Shown: positions 1-8,013, counted from the first letter of the stretch. The stretch: DNA of 21,343 nt from Bacillota bacterium (GCA_023409835.1 JAEYQV010000038.1:1-21343); one strand, 5' to 3'. The notes: generated from the letters alone by a model not told the origin. Translations and numbers: made by a program.

Positions 1-1560
1 ACTGCGGGACTGAAGCTCCAGCTCTTCGATCTCCCGGATAACCTCATGGGTGATCTCGGTGGTTGCACTTGCTTTATGATTCAGTTCATCCACTGTAGTG
101 ATACCTTCCCCAACGATTGTCTTCGTACTCTGAGCAATCTTCTCGATTTCATAGGAATTACTATATACATGGTTTATTCGGTCGGATAGCTCGGACATCC
201 GGCTGGAGCACTGCTCCGTATCCGATGCCTGCTGTACTACACCTTCCCCAATCTCTTCAATTGCCTGTGCTATACTCTTAGTGGAATCAAGAATATCCGA
301 TGAGGTAAGGGATAGGGCATCCGCTGAGCTGCTGACTTTAGTTCCAACGAATGCTACCTTCTCGATCAAGCTTCGCATATTTCCCATCATATCGGAAAGG
401 CTGCTGGACAGTGCCTTAAACTCATCCGTTCTTTTTGTACTAAATTCAGTTGTCAAATCACCTTTGGACGCCTGCGCGATGGACTTCGTCAGCTTCTTAA
501 TCTCCTTGGCTATACCACCGGCAATGAGTGCACTGATTATTGCAGCTAAAATGCCTGCGAGAATAAGAAATACTACAATCAACAGCTTAATTTCATCTGC
601 TTTTTGAAGAATTGTATGCTCCGGAACAAGTACGCAGAGGTAAGCTCCTGTACTTCCAATCTTACTGTACAGAAAGAGATGTTTTTCTTTCTGATAGTTC
701 TCTATGGAAAAACCGCTATGTTCTAAAGTATTGTCAAGTTCTTTAAAATAGGAAAGCTCCCCGAACACCTTCGTCTCATCCGTGTTTACTAGGGTTTCCT
801 TACCGCCGGGAGCTATTAGACCGATAATACTGTCCTCTCCGAACGGAAGCTTCGAAAGGGACCTGATAATCAGGTTGCTCGGCATATCAACCATAATAAA
901 GCCATTATTCTCTGACAATTTCCTTACCAGTGTCATGGAGTAGGCATTGAATACATTTTCTAATTCCTTATCCAGATAGTTGTGATTGCTGCTCCATAGA
1001 AAACGCTCTGATGCCCCGTCGATCCTTTGTCCTTCCTCTGATTTAAGAAAATCCTCATAAAAATCCTGAGAAATATCCCCTCCCGTGGAGTAACCGCTTC
1101 CTTTACTTCCAAAGATGTGGATATTATAGATATATTGATTTGCTTTCTTGGCTGTTTCTATTTCATATATCATCTCTTCAAAAAGAGCAGCTTCTTCTTC
1201 CCGGCTCAGCACATCTGCCTTGTTATAGTACTTCTTCACCGTGTCACCATTGATGATTTCAAATGACTTGGAGGTAACAGACTCAATGCCCAGGGCGATA
1301 TTATCCTTGGCCATGTTCAGAGTCTCCTGTGCGCTATGCTCATAATTGATTATGATTGCCTCGGAGGTCTTTTTGTAAGCTATTATACCGAATACCGCCA
1401 GCAATAAAACAGGGATAGCAAACGCTGCATATAATCGTATCCGGATACCCGATTTTCTTATCCTTCGGAAGATTCCGCGAAACAGCTTTACCAACCCCTG
1501 TGATTTACTTTTCTTATCTTGTTCCCGTTCCTGCCGTCTTTTGTTTGTATGTTTAGTCAT
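1..1560 (-). CDS. Methyl-accepting chemotaxis protein (3' end beyond window)
   Basis: Reading the minus strand from ATG at 1560 gives 520 open codons that reach the window edge without a stop, so the gene is partial. The product starts with a basic cytoplasmic stretch, has one membrane segment near residues 41-63, an extracellular ligand-binding region of about 260 residues (Cache-like by size and layout), and a second membrane segment near residues 322-346. A HAMP-like linker follows (motif KEIKKLTKSIAQASKGDL), then the start of the heptad-rich signalling coiled coil. The signalling tip is off the window. Such receptors sense small molecules outside the cell and control CheA kinase. The start is supported by GGAGG seven bases upstream. 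The ligand cannot be told from sequence. It diverges from the ABC importer genes. Confidence 0.9.
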   Translation of the reverse strand, partial: MTKHTNKRRQEREQDKKSKSQGLVKLFRGIFRRIRKSGIRIRLYAAFAIPVLLLAVFGIIAYKKTSEAIIINYEHSAQETLNMAKDNIALGIESVTSKSFEIINGDTVKKYYNKADVLSREEEAALFEEMIYEIETAKKANQYIYNIHIFGSKGSGYSTGGDISQDFYEDFLKSEEGQRIDGASERFLWSSNHNYLDKELENVFNAYSMTLVRKLSENNGFIMVDMPSNLIIRSLSKLPFGEDSIIGLIAPGGKETLVNTDETKVFGELSYFKELDNTLEHSGFSIENYQKEKHLFLYSKIGSTGAYLCVLVPEHTILQKADEIKLLIVVFLILAGILAAIISALIAGGIAKEIKKLTKSIAQASKGDLTTEFSTKRTDEFKALSSSLSDMMGNMRSLIEKVAFVGTKVSSSADALSLTSSDILDSTKSIAQAIEEIGEGVVQQASDTEQCSSRMSELSDRINHVYSNSYEIEKIAQSTKTIVGEGITTVDELNHKASATTEITHEVIREIEELELQSRS

Positions 1561-1645
1561 GAGATTGCCTCCTTCAACTTATGTGGGTTTTCCAATCAAT
1601 GATTAGTCGATATATATTATTACGAAAGTGAACTATCACTCCAAT

Positions 1646-1674
1646 AAAATAGCAAAATTAGTATCCTTTGTCAA
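1646..1674 (-). promoter_or_regulatory. Sigma-A-type promoter of the chemotaxis receptor gene
   Basis: On the minus strand TTGACA (1669-1674) is separated by 17 bases from TATTTT (1646-1651), about 85 bases upstream of the receptor start. The -35 box is perfect and the -10 box is moderate. Confidence 0.55.
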
Positions 1675-1811
1675 TCAATTCTCAATCTATTTGGTGACAA
1701 ATGCATCCATGTCTGTCAGTTTATATTCTATGGTAGGTTTCATTTTACTCCAATGTCACCTATCATTTGACCCTTCATATAATACTGTATAAGCATAAAA
1801 GGAGGAACAAT
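1675..1811 (+). promoter_or_regulatory. Divergent spacer upstream of the ABC importer genes
   Basis: This spacer holds a perfect 7-bp inverted repeat, GGTGACA at 1693-1699 and TGTCACC at 1754-1760, with 54 bases between the arms. It could be two half-sites of an operator or the base of a leader stem. A TATAAT at 1778-1783 and a TTGACC at 1767-1772 are candidate promoter boxes, but their spacing does not give one clear promoter. AGGAGG at 1800 is the ribosome binding site of the ATPase gene. No riboswitch consensus was recognised. Confidence 0.35.
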
Positions 1812-2588
1812 ATGAGCGCTCTATTAACATTGGATCATATTAGTTATTCCTACCATAGCCTTGAGGGAGAAACACCGGCGTTATTCGATGTTTCTTTTAA
1901 TGTCAAGGACGGTGAATTCTTAGGTATTGTCGGACCCAGCGGCTGCGGCAAATCCACCTTGCTTTCTCTGATTGCAGGCTTAATCACCCCAAGCAGCGGT
2001 TCAATATATATTAACGGCAAGGATATCAAATCCTCCGGTAAAAACATCGGTTATATGCTACAGAAGGACCATCTATTGGATTGGCGTAATACCCTGAAGA
2101 ATATTACCCTTGGTATGGAGATCCAGCACAAACTAATTGATGACAGCTATGTACAGATTAATGAGCTGATGAATACGTATGGACTGATTACCTTCAAGAA
2201 CTCCTATCCCTCCGAATTATCCGGTGGAATGCGTCAAAGGGCTGCCCTGATCAGAACTCTGCTGCTGGAGCCGGATATCCTGTTATTAGATGAGCCCTTC
2301 TCTGCCCTGGATTATCAGACCAGGCTGGAGGTTGCCGATGACATCTGGGGAATCATACGAAAGGAGAAGAAAACCGCTATTCTGATCACCCATGACATCT
2401 CCGAGGCAATCAGTATGGCTGACCGGGTTGTTGTACTCTCATCCCGCCCCGGAACCGTTAAGAAAATCTTTCCTATCAAACTATCCTTACCTGACCGCAC
2501 CCCCTTTGCAGCCAGAAGTGCGCCGGAATTTAAGGATTATTTTAATCAGATCTGGAAGGAGTTAAACCATAATGAGCAGGAAAAGTAA
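1812..2588 (+). CDS. ABC transporter ATPase, nitrate/sulfonate/taurine (SsuB/TauB) type
   Basis: This is the cytoplasmic ATPase of an ABC importer, 258 residues from the ATG at 1812. That start is chosen because AGGAGG lies seven bases upstream; an in-frame upstream ATG at 1767 lacks one. Visible motifs are Walker A GPSGCGKST (residues 41-49), a Q-loop near residue 84, signature LSGGMRQR (136-143), Walker B ILLLDEP (156-162) and the switch histidine in LITHD (about 194). The fold and its pairing with the following permease fit the family importing nitrate, sulfonates, taurine or thiamine precursors. The ends of the two genes overlap by 17 bases, indicating one operon. The substrate is unresolved because no binding-protein gene is next to it. 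Confidence 0.9.
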   Translation: MSALLTLDHISYSYHSLEGETPALFDVSFNVKDGEFLGIVGPSGCGKSTLLSLIAGLITPSSGSIYINGKDIKSSGKNIGYMLQKDHLLDWRNTLKNITLGMEIQHKLIDDSYVQINELMNTYGLITFKNSYPSELSGGMRQRAALIRTLLLEPDILLLDEPFSALDYQTRLEVADDIWGIIRKEKKTAILITHDISEAISMADRVVVLSSRPGTVKKIFPIKLSLPDRTPFAARSAPEFKDYFNQIWKELNHNEQEK

Positions 2589-3396
2589 AAAAGTCTCCGG
2601 AGAGGGCCTAAATATTTCCGCTGCTCAGCATGCATATGTCAGAAAGCATTTACTGCTGCGAAGGAAAATCCGGATCTTTCAGCTTGTTATACTGGTCAGC
2701 TTCATCGCATTATGGGAAATCACCACTTATGTCGGCATCGTAGACCCCTTCATCTTCTCCAGCCCCTCCCGAGTAGTAAAAACCATAATTGAGATGTCAA
2801 CCAACGGACAGCTGTTCTATCATATCGGTGTCACCTTGCTGGAAACCCTGATCAGCTTTACTCTCGTTAATTTGCTGGGGCTTCTGATTGCTGTCATCCT
2901 GTGGTGGAATCAAAGCGTCTCAAAGGTATTGGAGCCCTATCTGATCGTGCTGAACAGCCTTCCGAAATCTGCCCTTGCCCCGGTATTTATCGTATGGCTG
3001 GGAAATAACATGAAAACTATCATTGTGGCCGCGGTATCCGTAGCCATCTTCAGTTCAATTATCACATTGTATTCCGATTTTCATGCCGTGGAGGAGGATA
3101 AGGTCAAATTGATTCATACCCTGGGCGGCAGTAAGAAGGATGTTCTGTTCAAGGTAATCCTTCCTGCCAATATCCCCGCCATCATCCGTCTGATGAAGGT
3201 TAATATTGGCCTCTCCCTCGTCGGTGTCATCATCGGTGAATTCCTCGCAGCGAAGGCCGGTCTGGGATATCTGATCATCTACGGTAGCCAGGTCTTCAAA
3301 CTGAATTGGGTTATCATGAGTATCGTCATCCTATGCATTGTTGCCACTGCTTTATATAAGCTGCTGACCTTCTTTGAGAAGAGACTGAAGCATTAA
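2572..3396 (+). CDS. ABC transporter permease, SsuC/TauC type
   Basis: A 274-residue integral membrane protein and partner of the preceding ATPase. A basic N-terminal tail is followed by a hydrophobic segment near residues 34-54 and several further membrane helices. Near residues 180-200 is the cytoplasmic EAA-type loop that docks on the ATPase (HTLGGSKKDVLFKVILPA). The next stretch, with GEFLAAKAGLGYL, is typical of nitrate/sulfonate/taurine permeases. The start ATG lies inside the end of the ATPase gene with GGAAGGAG upstream, suggesting translational coupling. It is the last gene of the unit, followed by a strong hairpin. Without a binding protein in the window the imported compound is unknown; a sulfonate, a thiamine precursor or another small organic anion are all possible. 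Confidence 0.88.
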   Translation: MSRKSKKVSGEGLNISAAQHAYVRKHLLLRRKIRIFQLVILVSFIALWEITTYVGIVDPFIFSSPSRVVKTIIEMSTNGQLFYHIGVTLLETLISFTLVNLLGLLIAVILWWNQSVSKVLEPYLIVLNSLPKSALAPVFIVWLGNNMKTIIVAAVSVAIFSSIITLYSDFHAVEEDKVKLIHTLGGSKKDVLFKVILPANIPAIIRLMKVNIGLSLVGVIIGEFLAAKAGLGYLIIYGSQVFKLNWVIMSIVILCIVATALYKLLTFFEKRLKH

Positions 3397-3413
3397 CGAT
3401 TCTTACAGCTGTT

Positions 3414-3465
3414 ACAGCCGCAAAATATTACAGGATTCACTTCTTGTAAGGTATTTTGCGGCTGT
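3414..3465 (+). terminator. Intrinsic terminator after the ABC importer genes
   Basis: ACAGCCGCAAAATA (3414-3427) pairs perfectly with its reverse complement at 3452-3465. The stem can be extended by TTACA/TGTAA inside. The 3' side is followed by an AT-rich rather than pure T tract. Confidence 0.75.
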
Positions 3466-3513
3466 ATTTATTAAAAATAAATAAACTAAAAATAAATTAA
3501 AAATAAATAATAT

Positions 3514-3542
3514 TTGCTAAAAAGCGCTCAGTCTAGTAAAAT
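3514..3542 (+). promoter_or_regulatory. Sigma-A-type promoter of the DegV-family gene
   Basis: TTGCTA (3514-3519) and TAAAAT (3537-3542) with 17 bases between, 34 bases upstream of the start codon. Confidence 0.5.
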
Positions 3543-3576
3543 AGTATAGGAAGCCAATATTTAGGAGGAACAGACC

Positions 3577-4446
3577 ATGAAGGAATTTGTAATAACCGCT
3601 GACTCTAATTCCGACCTGCTTGACGATTATGTCAAGGAAAAGCATATCGGTATCATTCCCCATTATTATGATCTGGAGGGCATTACATACGGTGACGAGG
3701 TTAACCTCACCCCGAAGGAGTTCTATGACAAGATGCGGGGCGGACTTATGCCCACAACAATGGCGAGCAATCCGGAGGTAATACGCCGAACCTTTCAGCA
3801 TTATGTTGATCTTGGCCTAGATATCCTGCATATCAGCTTCTCATCTGCTTTGAGTGGCGGCTGCAGTAATGTCATGACCGGTGCCATTGAAATCTGTGAG
3901 GAGAATCCCGGTGCCAAAATTATTGTGCTGGATACCCTCAATGCCTCGATGGGTGAAGGTTTATTTGTCATGAAGGCAGTTCAGTTGAAGGAAGAGGGTA
4001 AGACCATTGATGAGATTGCTGAATGGCTCGAAGAGCATAAAATGGAGTTTAATGTACGATTTACAGTTGATGATTTGAACCATCTCTATCGCGGCGGCAG
4101 AATATCGAAGACCACCGCATTTATTGGTACTATGATCAATGTAAAGCCAATCCTGTACCTGAATACGGAAGGTAAGCTGGTTCCGTTCTCCACAGCCCGG
4201 GGCAGGAAGAAATCCTTAATGACCATCTGCAACGATATGATAGAAAAGCTGGGTAATTATAAGGATACTGATGATCCGATCTGTATTGCCCACGGAGATG
4301 CAATCGAGGATGCGAATTATCTTGCTGATATGATCAGGGAGAAGCTGCCTCATAAGAAAATCATCATTAATTTCGTCAGCCCCAGCATTGGATCCCATTC
4401 CGGTCCCGGAGCCATCGGTCTCTGCTTTCTGGGTGAGACAAGGTAA
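3577..4446 (+). CDS. DegV-family fatty-acid-binding protein
   Basis: A 289-residue soluble protein with the DegV layout. It has an N-terminal strand ending in ITADSNSDL, a MPTTMASNP segment near residues 58-66 and the SFSSALSGGCSN segment near 87-98. These serines and threonines contact the bound fatty-acid carboxylate in characterised members. YRGGRISKT follows near residue 170. In Gram-positive bacteria, proteins of this family (FakB) hold fatty acids for phosphorylation by FakA kinase; no fakA-like gene is adjacent. The length matches the family. The start is supported by AGGAGG nine bases upstream. It has its own promoter and terminator, so it appears to be a single-gene unit. Confidence 0.92.
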   Translation: MKEFVITADSNSDLLDDYVKEKHIGIIPHYYDLEGITYGDEVNLTPKEFYDKMRGGLMPTTMASNPEVIRRTFQHYVDLGLDILHISFSSALSGGCSNVMTGAIEICEENPGAKIIVLDTLNASMGEGLFVMKAVQLKEEGKTIDEIAEWLEEHKMEFNVRFTVDDLNHLYRGGRISKTTAFIGTMINVKPILYLNTEGKLVPFSTARGRKKSLMTICNDMIEKLGNYKDTDDPICIAHGDAIEDANYLADMIREKLPHKKIIINFVSPSIGSHSGPGAIGLCFLGETR

Positions 4447-4467
4447 AATTATATATGAAGAATCGTA

Positions 4468-4515
4468 AAGCATCCGGGAGGACATAGAAGGCTTCCTTCC
4501 CGGGTGCTTCTTTTA
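4468..4515 (+). terminator. Intrinsic terminator of the DegV-family gene
   Basis: AAGCATCCGGGA (4468-4479) pairs with TCCCGGGTGCTT (4498-4509), with one G-T pair, and is followed by the T-rich CTTTTATTCTT. Confidence 0.85.
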
Positions 4516-4609
4516 TTCTTACAGTATTTCGCAGGAATAATCCTATCGGAGGAGAATATGACAGCCCCCGATTCAGTGAAATATCAGTGAAAAATATCTC
4601 AAAAAAGCC

Positions 4610-4638
4610 TTGATATTTTACAGGGTTTATAATAGAAT
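4610..4638 (+). promoter_or_regulatory. Promoter of the tRNA-Thr gene
   Basis: TTGATA (4610-4615) and TAGAAT (4633-4638) are 17 bases apart, and the tRNA begins 28 bases after the -10 box. The rest of the 4516-4666 spacer shows nothing recognisable. Confidence 0.5.
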
Positions 4639-4666
4639 AGTTGAGTAGCAAAATTAAACTTCATCT

Positions 4667-4739
<73 letters not shown>

Positions 4740-4746
4740 GTTATGG

Positions 4747-4780
4747 AAAGCCTTACAATCTCCGGATTGTAGGGCTTTTT
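4747..4780 (+). terminator. Intrinsic terminator of tRNA-Thr
   Basis: AAAGCCTTACAATC (4747-4760) pairs with GATTGTAGGGCTTT (4765-4778) around the tetraloop TCCG, with one G-T pair, followed by T residues. Confidence 0.9.
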
Positions 4781-4845
4781 ACTTTTTCTTATTCATAATA
4801 GGACATACTGTCAACGGACAAAAAACGGACGAATTAACAGGATAG

Positions 4846-4872
4846 AAAAAGCGCACCGGAAGGGTGCTTTTT
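4846..4872. terminator. Second, probably bidirectional terminator
   Basis: AAAAAGCGCACC and GGGTGCTTTTT pair around GGAA with one bulged base. The plus strand ends in T residues and the minus strand ends in CTTTTTC, so it can also stop transcription coming from mntP. The remaining 4873-4986 stretch holds nothing I recognise. Confidence 0.7.
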
Positions 4873-4986
4873 GTTTTTGACGTTTATATGACCTTTGTCG
4901 AACATCATCGGACTACCACAAGGCTTTCATCTTCGATCTAATTAGGTATATTCTCTATATCGTAGCTGATTTCACGAAATACTTGT

Positions 4987-5565
4987 TTATAATACTCCCA
5001 GGTGCTCCAGCAAAATCTTTAAGCCCATAAGAATCAATATGATTCCTCCCGCCATCTCCGCCTTGGATTTGAATTTAGCTCCAAAGACATTACCGATCTT
5101 GACTCCGATAACAGACAGGGTGAAGGTAATTACACCGATAAAGGAAGCCGCCGGGGCTATGTCCACCTCAAGGAACGCAAAGGATACGCCGGCCGCCAGC
5201 GCATCAATACTGGTTGCAACAGCTAATACAGACATCTGCTTGAAGCCTAAGGAATCATTTACATCTGAACTACAGCCACATTCCGCACAGCCTTTTTCTC
5301 TGGATTCCTTCAACATGTTAAAGCCTATGATAGCTAATAATGCAAAGGCTACCCAATGGTCGAAGGAGGTAATGTAGTCCTTAAACTGTACACCCAGAAA
5401 ATAACCGATCAGCGGCATACCTGCCTGGAAAATTCCAAAATACAATCCAACGATACCTGCTTTTCCGATACAGATTTTGTCCATGGCAAGTCCCTTACAG
5501 ATCGCTACAGCGAAGGCATCCATTGATAAGCCGACTGCGATGATAAGTAATTCGAATAAATTCAT
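4987..5565 (-). CDS. mntP: Putative manganese efflux pump MntP
   Basis: A 192-residue inner-membrane protein of the MntP (DUF204) family, which exports Mn2+. It has six hydrophobic segments arranged as two repeated halves. Each half carries the family's conserved acidic motif: SMDAFAVA with Asp16 and SIDALAAG with Asp121. The cytoplasmic link between the halves contains a small cysteine cluster, CAECGC at residues 93-98, which could bind metal; I do not know how common this is in the family. The start is backed by AAGGAG nine bases upstream. The gene has its own promoter and a manganese riboswitch leader. It follows the nif genes in the same direction but appears to be an independent unit. 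Confidence 0.93.
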   Translation of the reverse strand: MNLFELLIIAVGLSMDAFAVAICKGLAMDKICIGKAGIVGLYFGIFQAGMPLIGYFLGVQFKDYITSFDHWVAFALLAIIGFNMLKESREKGCAECGCSSDVNDSLGFKQMSVLAVATSIDALAAGVSFAFLEVDIAPAASFIGVITFTLSVIGVKIGNVFGAKFKSKAEMAGGIILILMGLKILLEHLGVL

Positions 5566-5629
5566 GTGTTTTCTCCTTATGCTGTTGTTATAGTATGTAC
5601 TTAATATCCGGAGGTATGTTCAAGGTCAT

Positions 5630-5664
5630 AAAAAAACCTATCTGCAGTATGCTCTGCAGATAAG
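5630..5664 (-). terminator. Terminator of the mntP riboswitch leader
   Basis: On the minus strand CTTATCTGCAG pairs with CTGCAGATAGG (loop AGCATA) and is followed by seven T residues. It lies between the aptamer and the mntP start. It is therefore most likely the expression platform, read through when the aptamer binds manganese. Confidence 0.85.
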
Positions 5665-5679
5665 TCTCATTATTTAATA

Positions 5680-5756
5680 TAAAGCCAGATAGTTGTCTAT
5701 CAGTATGTTGACTTTATTACACATTACCCTGTGTTAACTACTCCCTTATCTTTCTA
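5680..5756 (-). ncRNA. yybP-ykoY manganese riboswitch aptamer
   Basis: Two sequence blocks characteristic of this riboswitch class are present in the right order on the minus strand: GGGAGTAG (5745-5738) and GTCAACATACT (5712-5702). They are flanked by AAAG near 5754 and CTTT near 5684, which can close the structure. The class senses Mn2+ and usually turns on Mn exporters or similar genes. Here it precedes mntP and is followed by a terminator, which fits an on-switch. The call rests on recalled consensus and gene context; exact boundaries are approximate. Confidence 0.82.
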
Positions 5757-5757
5757 C

Positions 5758-5787
5758 ATTATATCGACAGGCACGGATTATTGTCAA
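5758..5787 (-). promoter_or_regulatory. Sigma-A promoter of the mntP riboswitch transcript
   Basis: Perfect TTGACA (5782-5787) and perfect TATAAT (5758-5763) with an 18-base spacer on the minus strand, placing the RNA start just before the aptamer. Confidence 0.85.
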
Positions 5788-5840
5788 CCCCATTCTTTCA
5801 TTAGAAATGTCTCCTAAGCCTTATGAAGCCCCCGCCGGAG

Positions 5841-6653
5841 TCAAGTGCAGATTGCTCCCTTTAGCTCCTGATACAGTTGCTGCTCCACCTCGCGAATCTG
5901 CTTCCTGCTCATGGCAAATTCAAAGATAGAATCTGCCGCATGGACAAAATCATAAAAGTTACAATTTCCCGTCCGTTCTCCGATACCGAGCAGGGTGCAG
6001 TCAATGAATTCTGCTCCTGCCCTTGCACCGATAATAGAGTTTGCAACAGCCATACCCAGATCATTATGTACATGCATCTCCATTTTTATATCCGTATTTG
6101 CCCGTATCGTCTCTACCAGCTCCTTCGTCCGGTTTGGAGTTAACACCCCCACCGTATCGGCAATACGTATCGCATCCACACCGGCCTTTCTTAATTCCTT
6201 GATCATACTTAAGAGGAAACCGATATCGGATCTTGAGGCATCCTCCAGTCCGACTGTTACGGCAATATTCTGCTTTTTCGCTGCTTCCACACACTCCAAT
6301 ACGTTCTTTACTACCCAGCTCTTATTCTTCTTCAGCTTACTGTAGATCTGGACATAGGATACCGGGGTTCCGATATGGATAATATCCGGCTTACAGGCAA
6401 GTGAGCGTTTCACATCACTTATATTCATACGGCTCCAAACTGAAATCCTTGCTTTCTTCCTGTTCTCTATGATTCTGCAGATGCTCTCTTCTTCTGCGGC
6501 ACTTATGATCGGGACTCCCGCTTCGATCTCGTAAACACCGATTTCCTCCAATAGCCTCGCAATTTTTACCTTGTCTTCGATTCGAAACGCGATACCGGGA
6601 CTCTGTTCTCCATCCCTCAGGGTAGTATCAACAATGTGTCTGACTTCCTTCAT
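5841..6653 (-). CDS. nifV(alpha): Homocitrate synthase, alpha subunit
   Basis: A 270-residue protein corresponding to the catalytic TIM-barrel part of NifV, which condenses acetyl-CoA with 2-oxoglutarate to homocitrate, the organic ligand of FeMo-cofactor. Seen are DTTLRDGEQ (residues 9-17), the metal-binding HVHNDLG (His194, His196) and the late-barrel motif LLGIGERTGN. It lacks the C-terminal part found in single-chain NifV; that part is in the upstream omega gene. This split is known from C. pasteurianum. The start overlaps the end of the omega gene by 26 bases, with GGGAGG about nine bases upstream, suggesting coupled translation. It is the last nif gene here; no strong terminator follows within the 50 bases before the mntP promoter. 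Confidence 0.92.
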   Translation of the reverse strand: MKEVRHIVDTTLRDGEQSPGIAFRIEDKVKIARLLEEIGVYEIEAGVPIISAAEEESICRIIENRKKARISVWSRMNISDVKRSLACKPDIIHIGTPVSYVQIYSKLKKNKSWVVKNVLECVEAAKKQNIAVTVGLEDASRSDIGFLLSMIKELRKAGVDAIRIADTVGVLTPNRTKELVETIRANTDIKMEMHVHNDLGMAVANSIIGARAGAEFIDCTLLGIGERTGNCNFYDFVHAADSIFEFAMSRKQIREVEQQLYQELKGAICT

Positions 6654-7611
6654 TAGCAGTTACCTCCCTTACCAATCTGATAAATTCGTCATTACTAAGG
6701 CTCTTTCTATTTTTTGTACAGTACTGCTTCACCTCATGAAGGATGGTATCTATCACTCCTTCCCGATAAATCGGAAGGCTCAGCTCCTCCAGCTTCAGCT
6801 TGATTGCCTTCGTCCCGGAATGCTTACCGATAACAAGCTCGGACTGCTGGCCGACACAGCTCGGTGCATAGGCTTCATAGGTTGACGGGTTCTTTCTCAG
6901 ACCATCTGCGTGGATTCCCGCTTCTACCTGGAAGATGCTCCTGCCGATAATCGGTTTCTTGCTGCTGACCGGTTTCCCCATAAAGCTCTCATACATCCTG
7001 GCCATATGGGGTAATACGGTTAAATCACGGTTAGGCTTATGTCTGGCAGCCACCCGCAGAGCCATCATCACCTCCTCCGTGGAGGCATTATTTCTGCAGC
7101 CGGCAAAGCTGGTCGTCACTGCCTTGCCGTATTCCAGTAGCCATAGCACCGCTAGAGCACTTGCACAACAATAGGTATTCTCCGGACAGAAGATTATGGT
7201 GGTATTCGACAGGATTTTCTTTATCTCAGCTATTATCTTTTCATAATTTCTGCATAATAAGTCATCAAGTCCGACGATTCGCAGCTCATGAATTTCATGT
7301 AAGTTCTTTAGCTTAACAATTTCTCTGACATCGTTGATTTGAAGCTCAGTAATTACCCCTTCCATATTCTGATCCGGATGGCAGATATAACGGTAAAACC
7401 CAGGATATTTTAACATCTCCTCCGCCAGGGTTATATTGAGAATGAACCGACCTTGCTCCGGCAGCTGTCCCATCCTCAGATAAGCAGCCACAGTAATCTC
7501 AATCTCATCTACTCCAATCAGAAAGAGAAGCTCACAGAATTCATGGAGCTCTTCTTTGGAGGGCAGGGCATGATCCAGTGCTGTCAGGGTATTGTCAATA
7601 ATCCGAAGCAT
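6628..7611 (-). CDS. nifV(omega): Homocitrate synthase, omega subunit
   Basis: A 327-residue protein related to the isopropylmalate/homocitrate synthase family. Its N-terminal half is a degenerate TIM barrel, beginning IIDNTLTALDH where catalytic homologues have DTTLRDGEQ, so the active-site start is lost. The second half keeps the family's C-terminal subdomains, with AGIHADGLRKNPSTYEAY near residues 231-248 and IGKHSGTKA near 261-269. It therefore probably complements the alpha subunit, with which it overlaps, to form a two-subunit homocitrate synthase as in C. pasteurianum. AAGGAGGT lies upstream of the chosen ATG. It follows the ferredoxin gene by about 70 bases, which show nothing else. 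Confidence 0.9.
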   Translation of the reverse strand: MLRIIDNTLTALDHALPSKEELHEFCELLFLIGVDEIEITVAAYLRMGQLPEQGRFILNITLAEEMLKYPGFYRYICHPDQNMEGVITELQINDVREIVKLKNLHEIHELRIVGLDDLLCRNYEKIIAEIKKILSNTTIIFCPENTYCCASALAVLWLLEYGKAVTTSFAGCRNNASTEEVMMALRVAARHKPNRDLTVLPHMARMYESFMGKPVSSKKPIIGRSIFQVEAGIHADGLRKNPSTYEAYAPSCVGQQSELVIGKHSGTKAIKLKLEELSLPIYREGVIDTILHEVKQYCTKNRKSLSNDEFIRLVREVTANEGSQTHC

Positions 7612-7680
7612 AACCGTACCTCCTTTACACAGACAATTAATCCAAATAAAGTAAGCTTCCGTCTCCCTCCTTCGTCTTAG

Positions 7681-7989
7681 TCAGAGCATGAATTCCTCTA
7701 CAGGTATTCCGTTGAGGATATGCTGCTCCATTATCTTCTCCATTCGCTCCTCCGTCAGGCTCCCGTACCAGATACCCTCCGGATATACAACGGCAACCGG
7801 CCCCTTATCACAGATACCAAAGCAACCGGTATTCGTTACCATAACCTCTCCGGATAAATCATAATCCTCAATAAGATCCATGACCCTCTGCACAAGCTCA
7901 ACAGAAGCCTTGGTATAACACAGGCCCTTCTGCTGCCCGTTAATCCTGCAGCTGGTACAGACAAAAATATGATGCTTTACTTGTACCAT
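7681..7989 (-). CDS. Thioredoxin-like [2Fe-2S] ferredoxin of the nif cluster
   Basis: A 102-residue soluble electron carrier closely resembling the C. pasteurianum [2Fe-2S] ferredoxin, which interacts with the nitrogenase MoFe protein. Conserved cysteines are in HIFVCTSCRINGQQKGLC (11, 14, 24) and GCFGIC (56, 60). In the C. pasteurianum protein Cys11, 24, 56 and 60 are the cluster ligands as I recall. VVYPEGIWYG is also typical. Two ATG codons lie six bases apart; the second (7989) is chosen because its distance to AAGGAG is normal and because it gives the family length of 102. It lies between nifN-B and nifV(omega), as in other clostridial nif operons. Its exact role in vivo is unsettled. 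Confidence 0.92.
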   Translation of the reverse strand: MVQVKHHIFVCTSCRINGQQKGLCYTKASVELVQRVMDLIEDYDLSGEVMVTNTGCFGICDKGPVAVVYPEGIWYGSLTEERMEKIMEQHILNGIPVEEFML

Positions 7990-8013
7990 ACTCATTCTCC
8001 TTTCTCAGTTGAA

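Noticed and set aside
281..607. Plus-strand open frame across the chemotaxis receptor
   Set aside because: It is antisense to a clear receptor coding frame, without ribosome binding site or recognisable protein features.
5811..5840. Terminator directly after nifV(alpha)
   Set aside because: Only a four-base-pair stem (GCTT/AGGC) without a T tract can be drawn.
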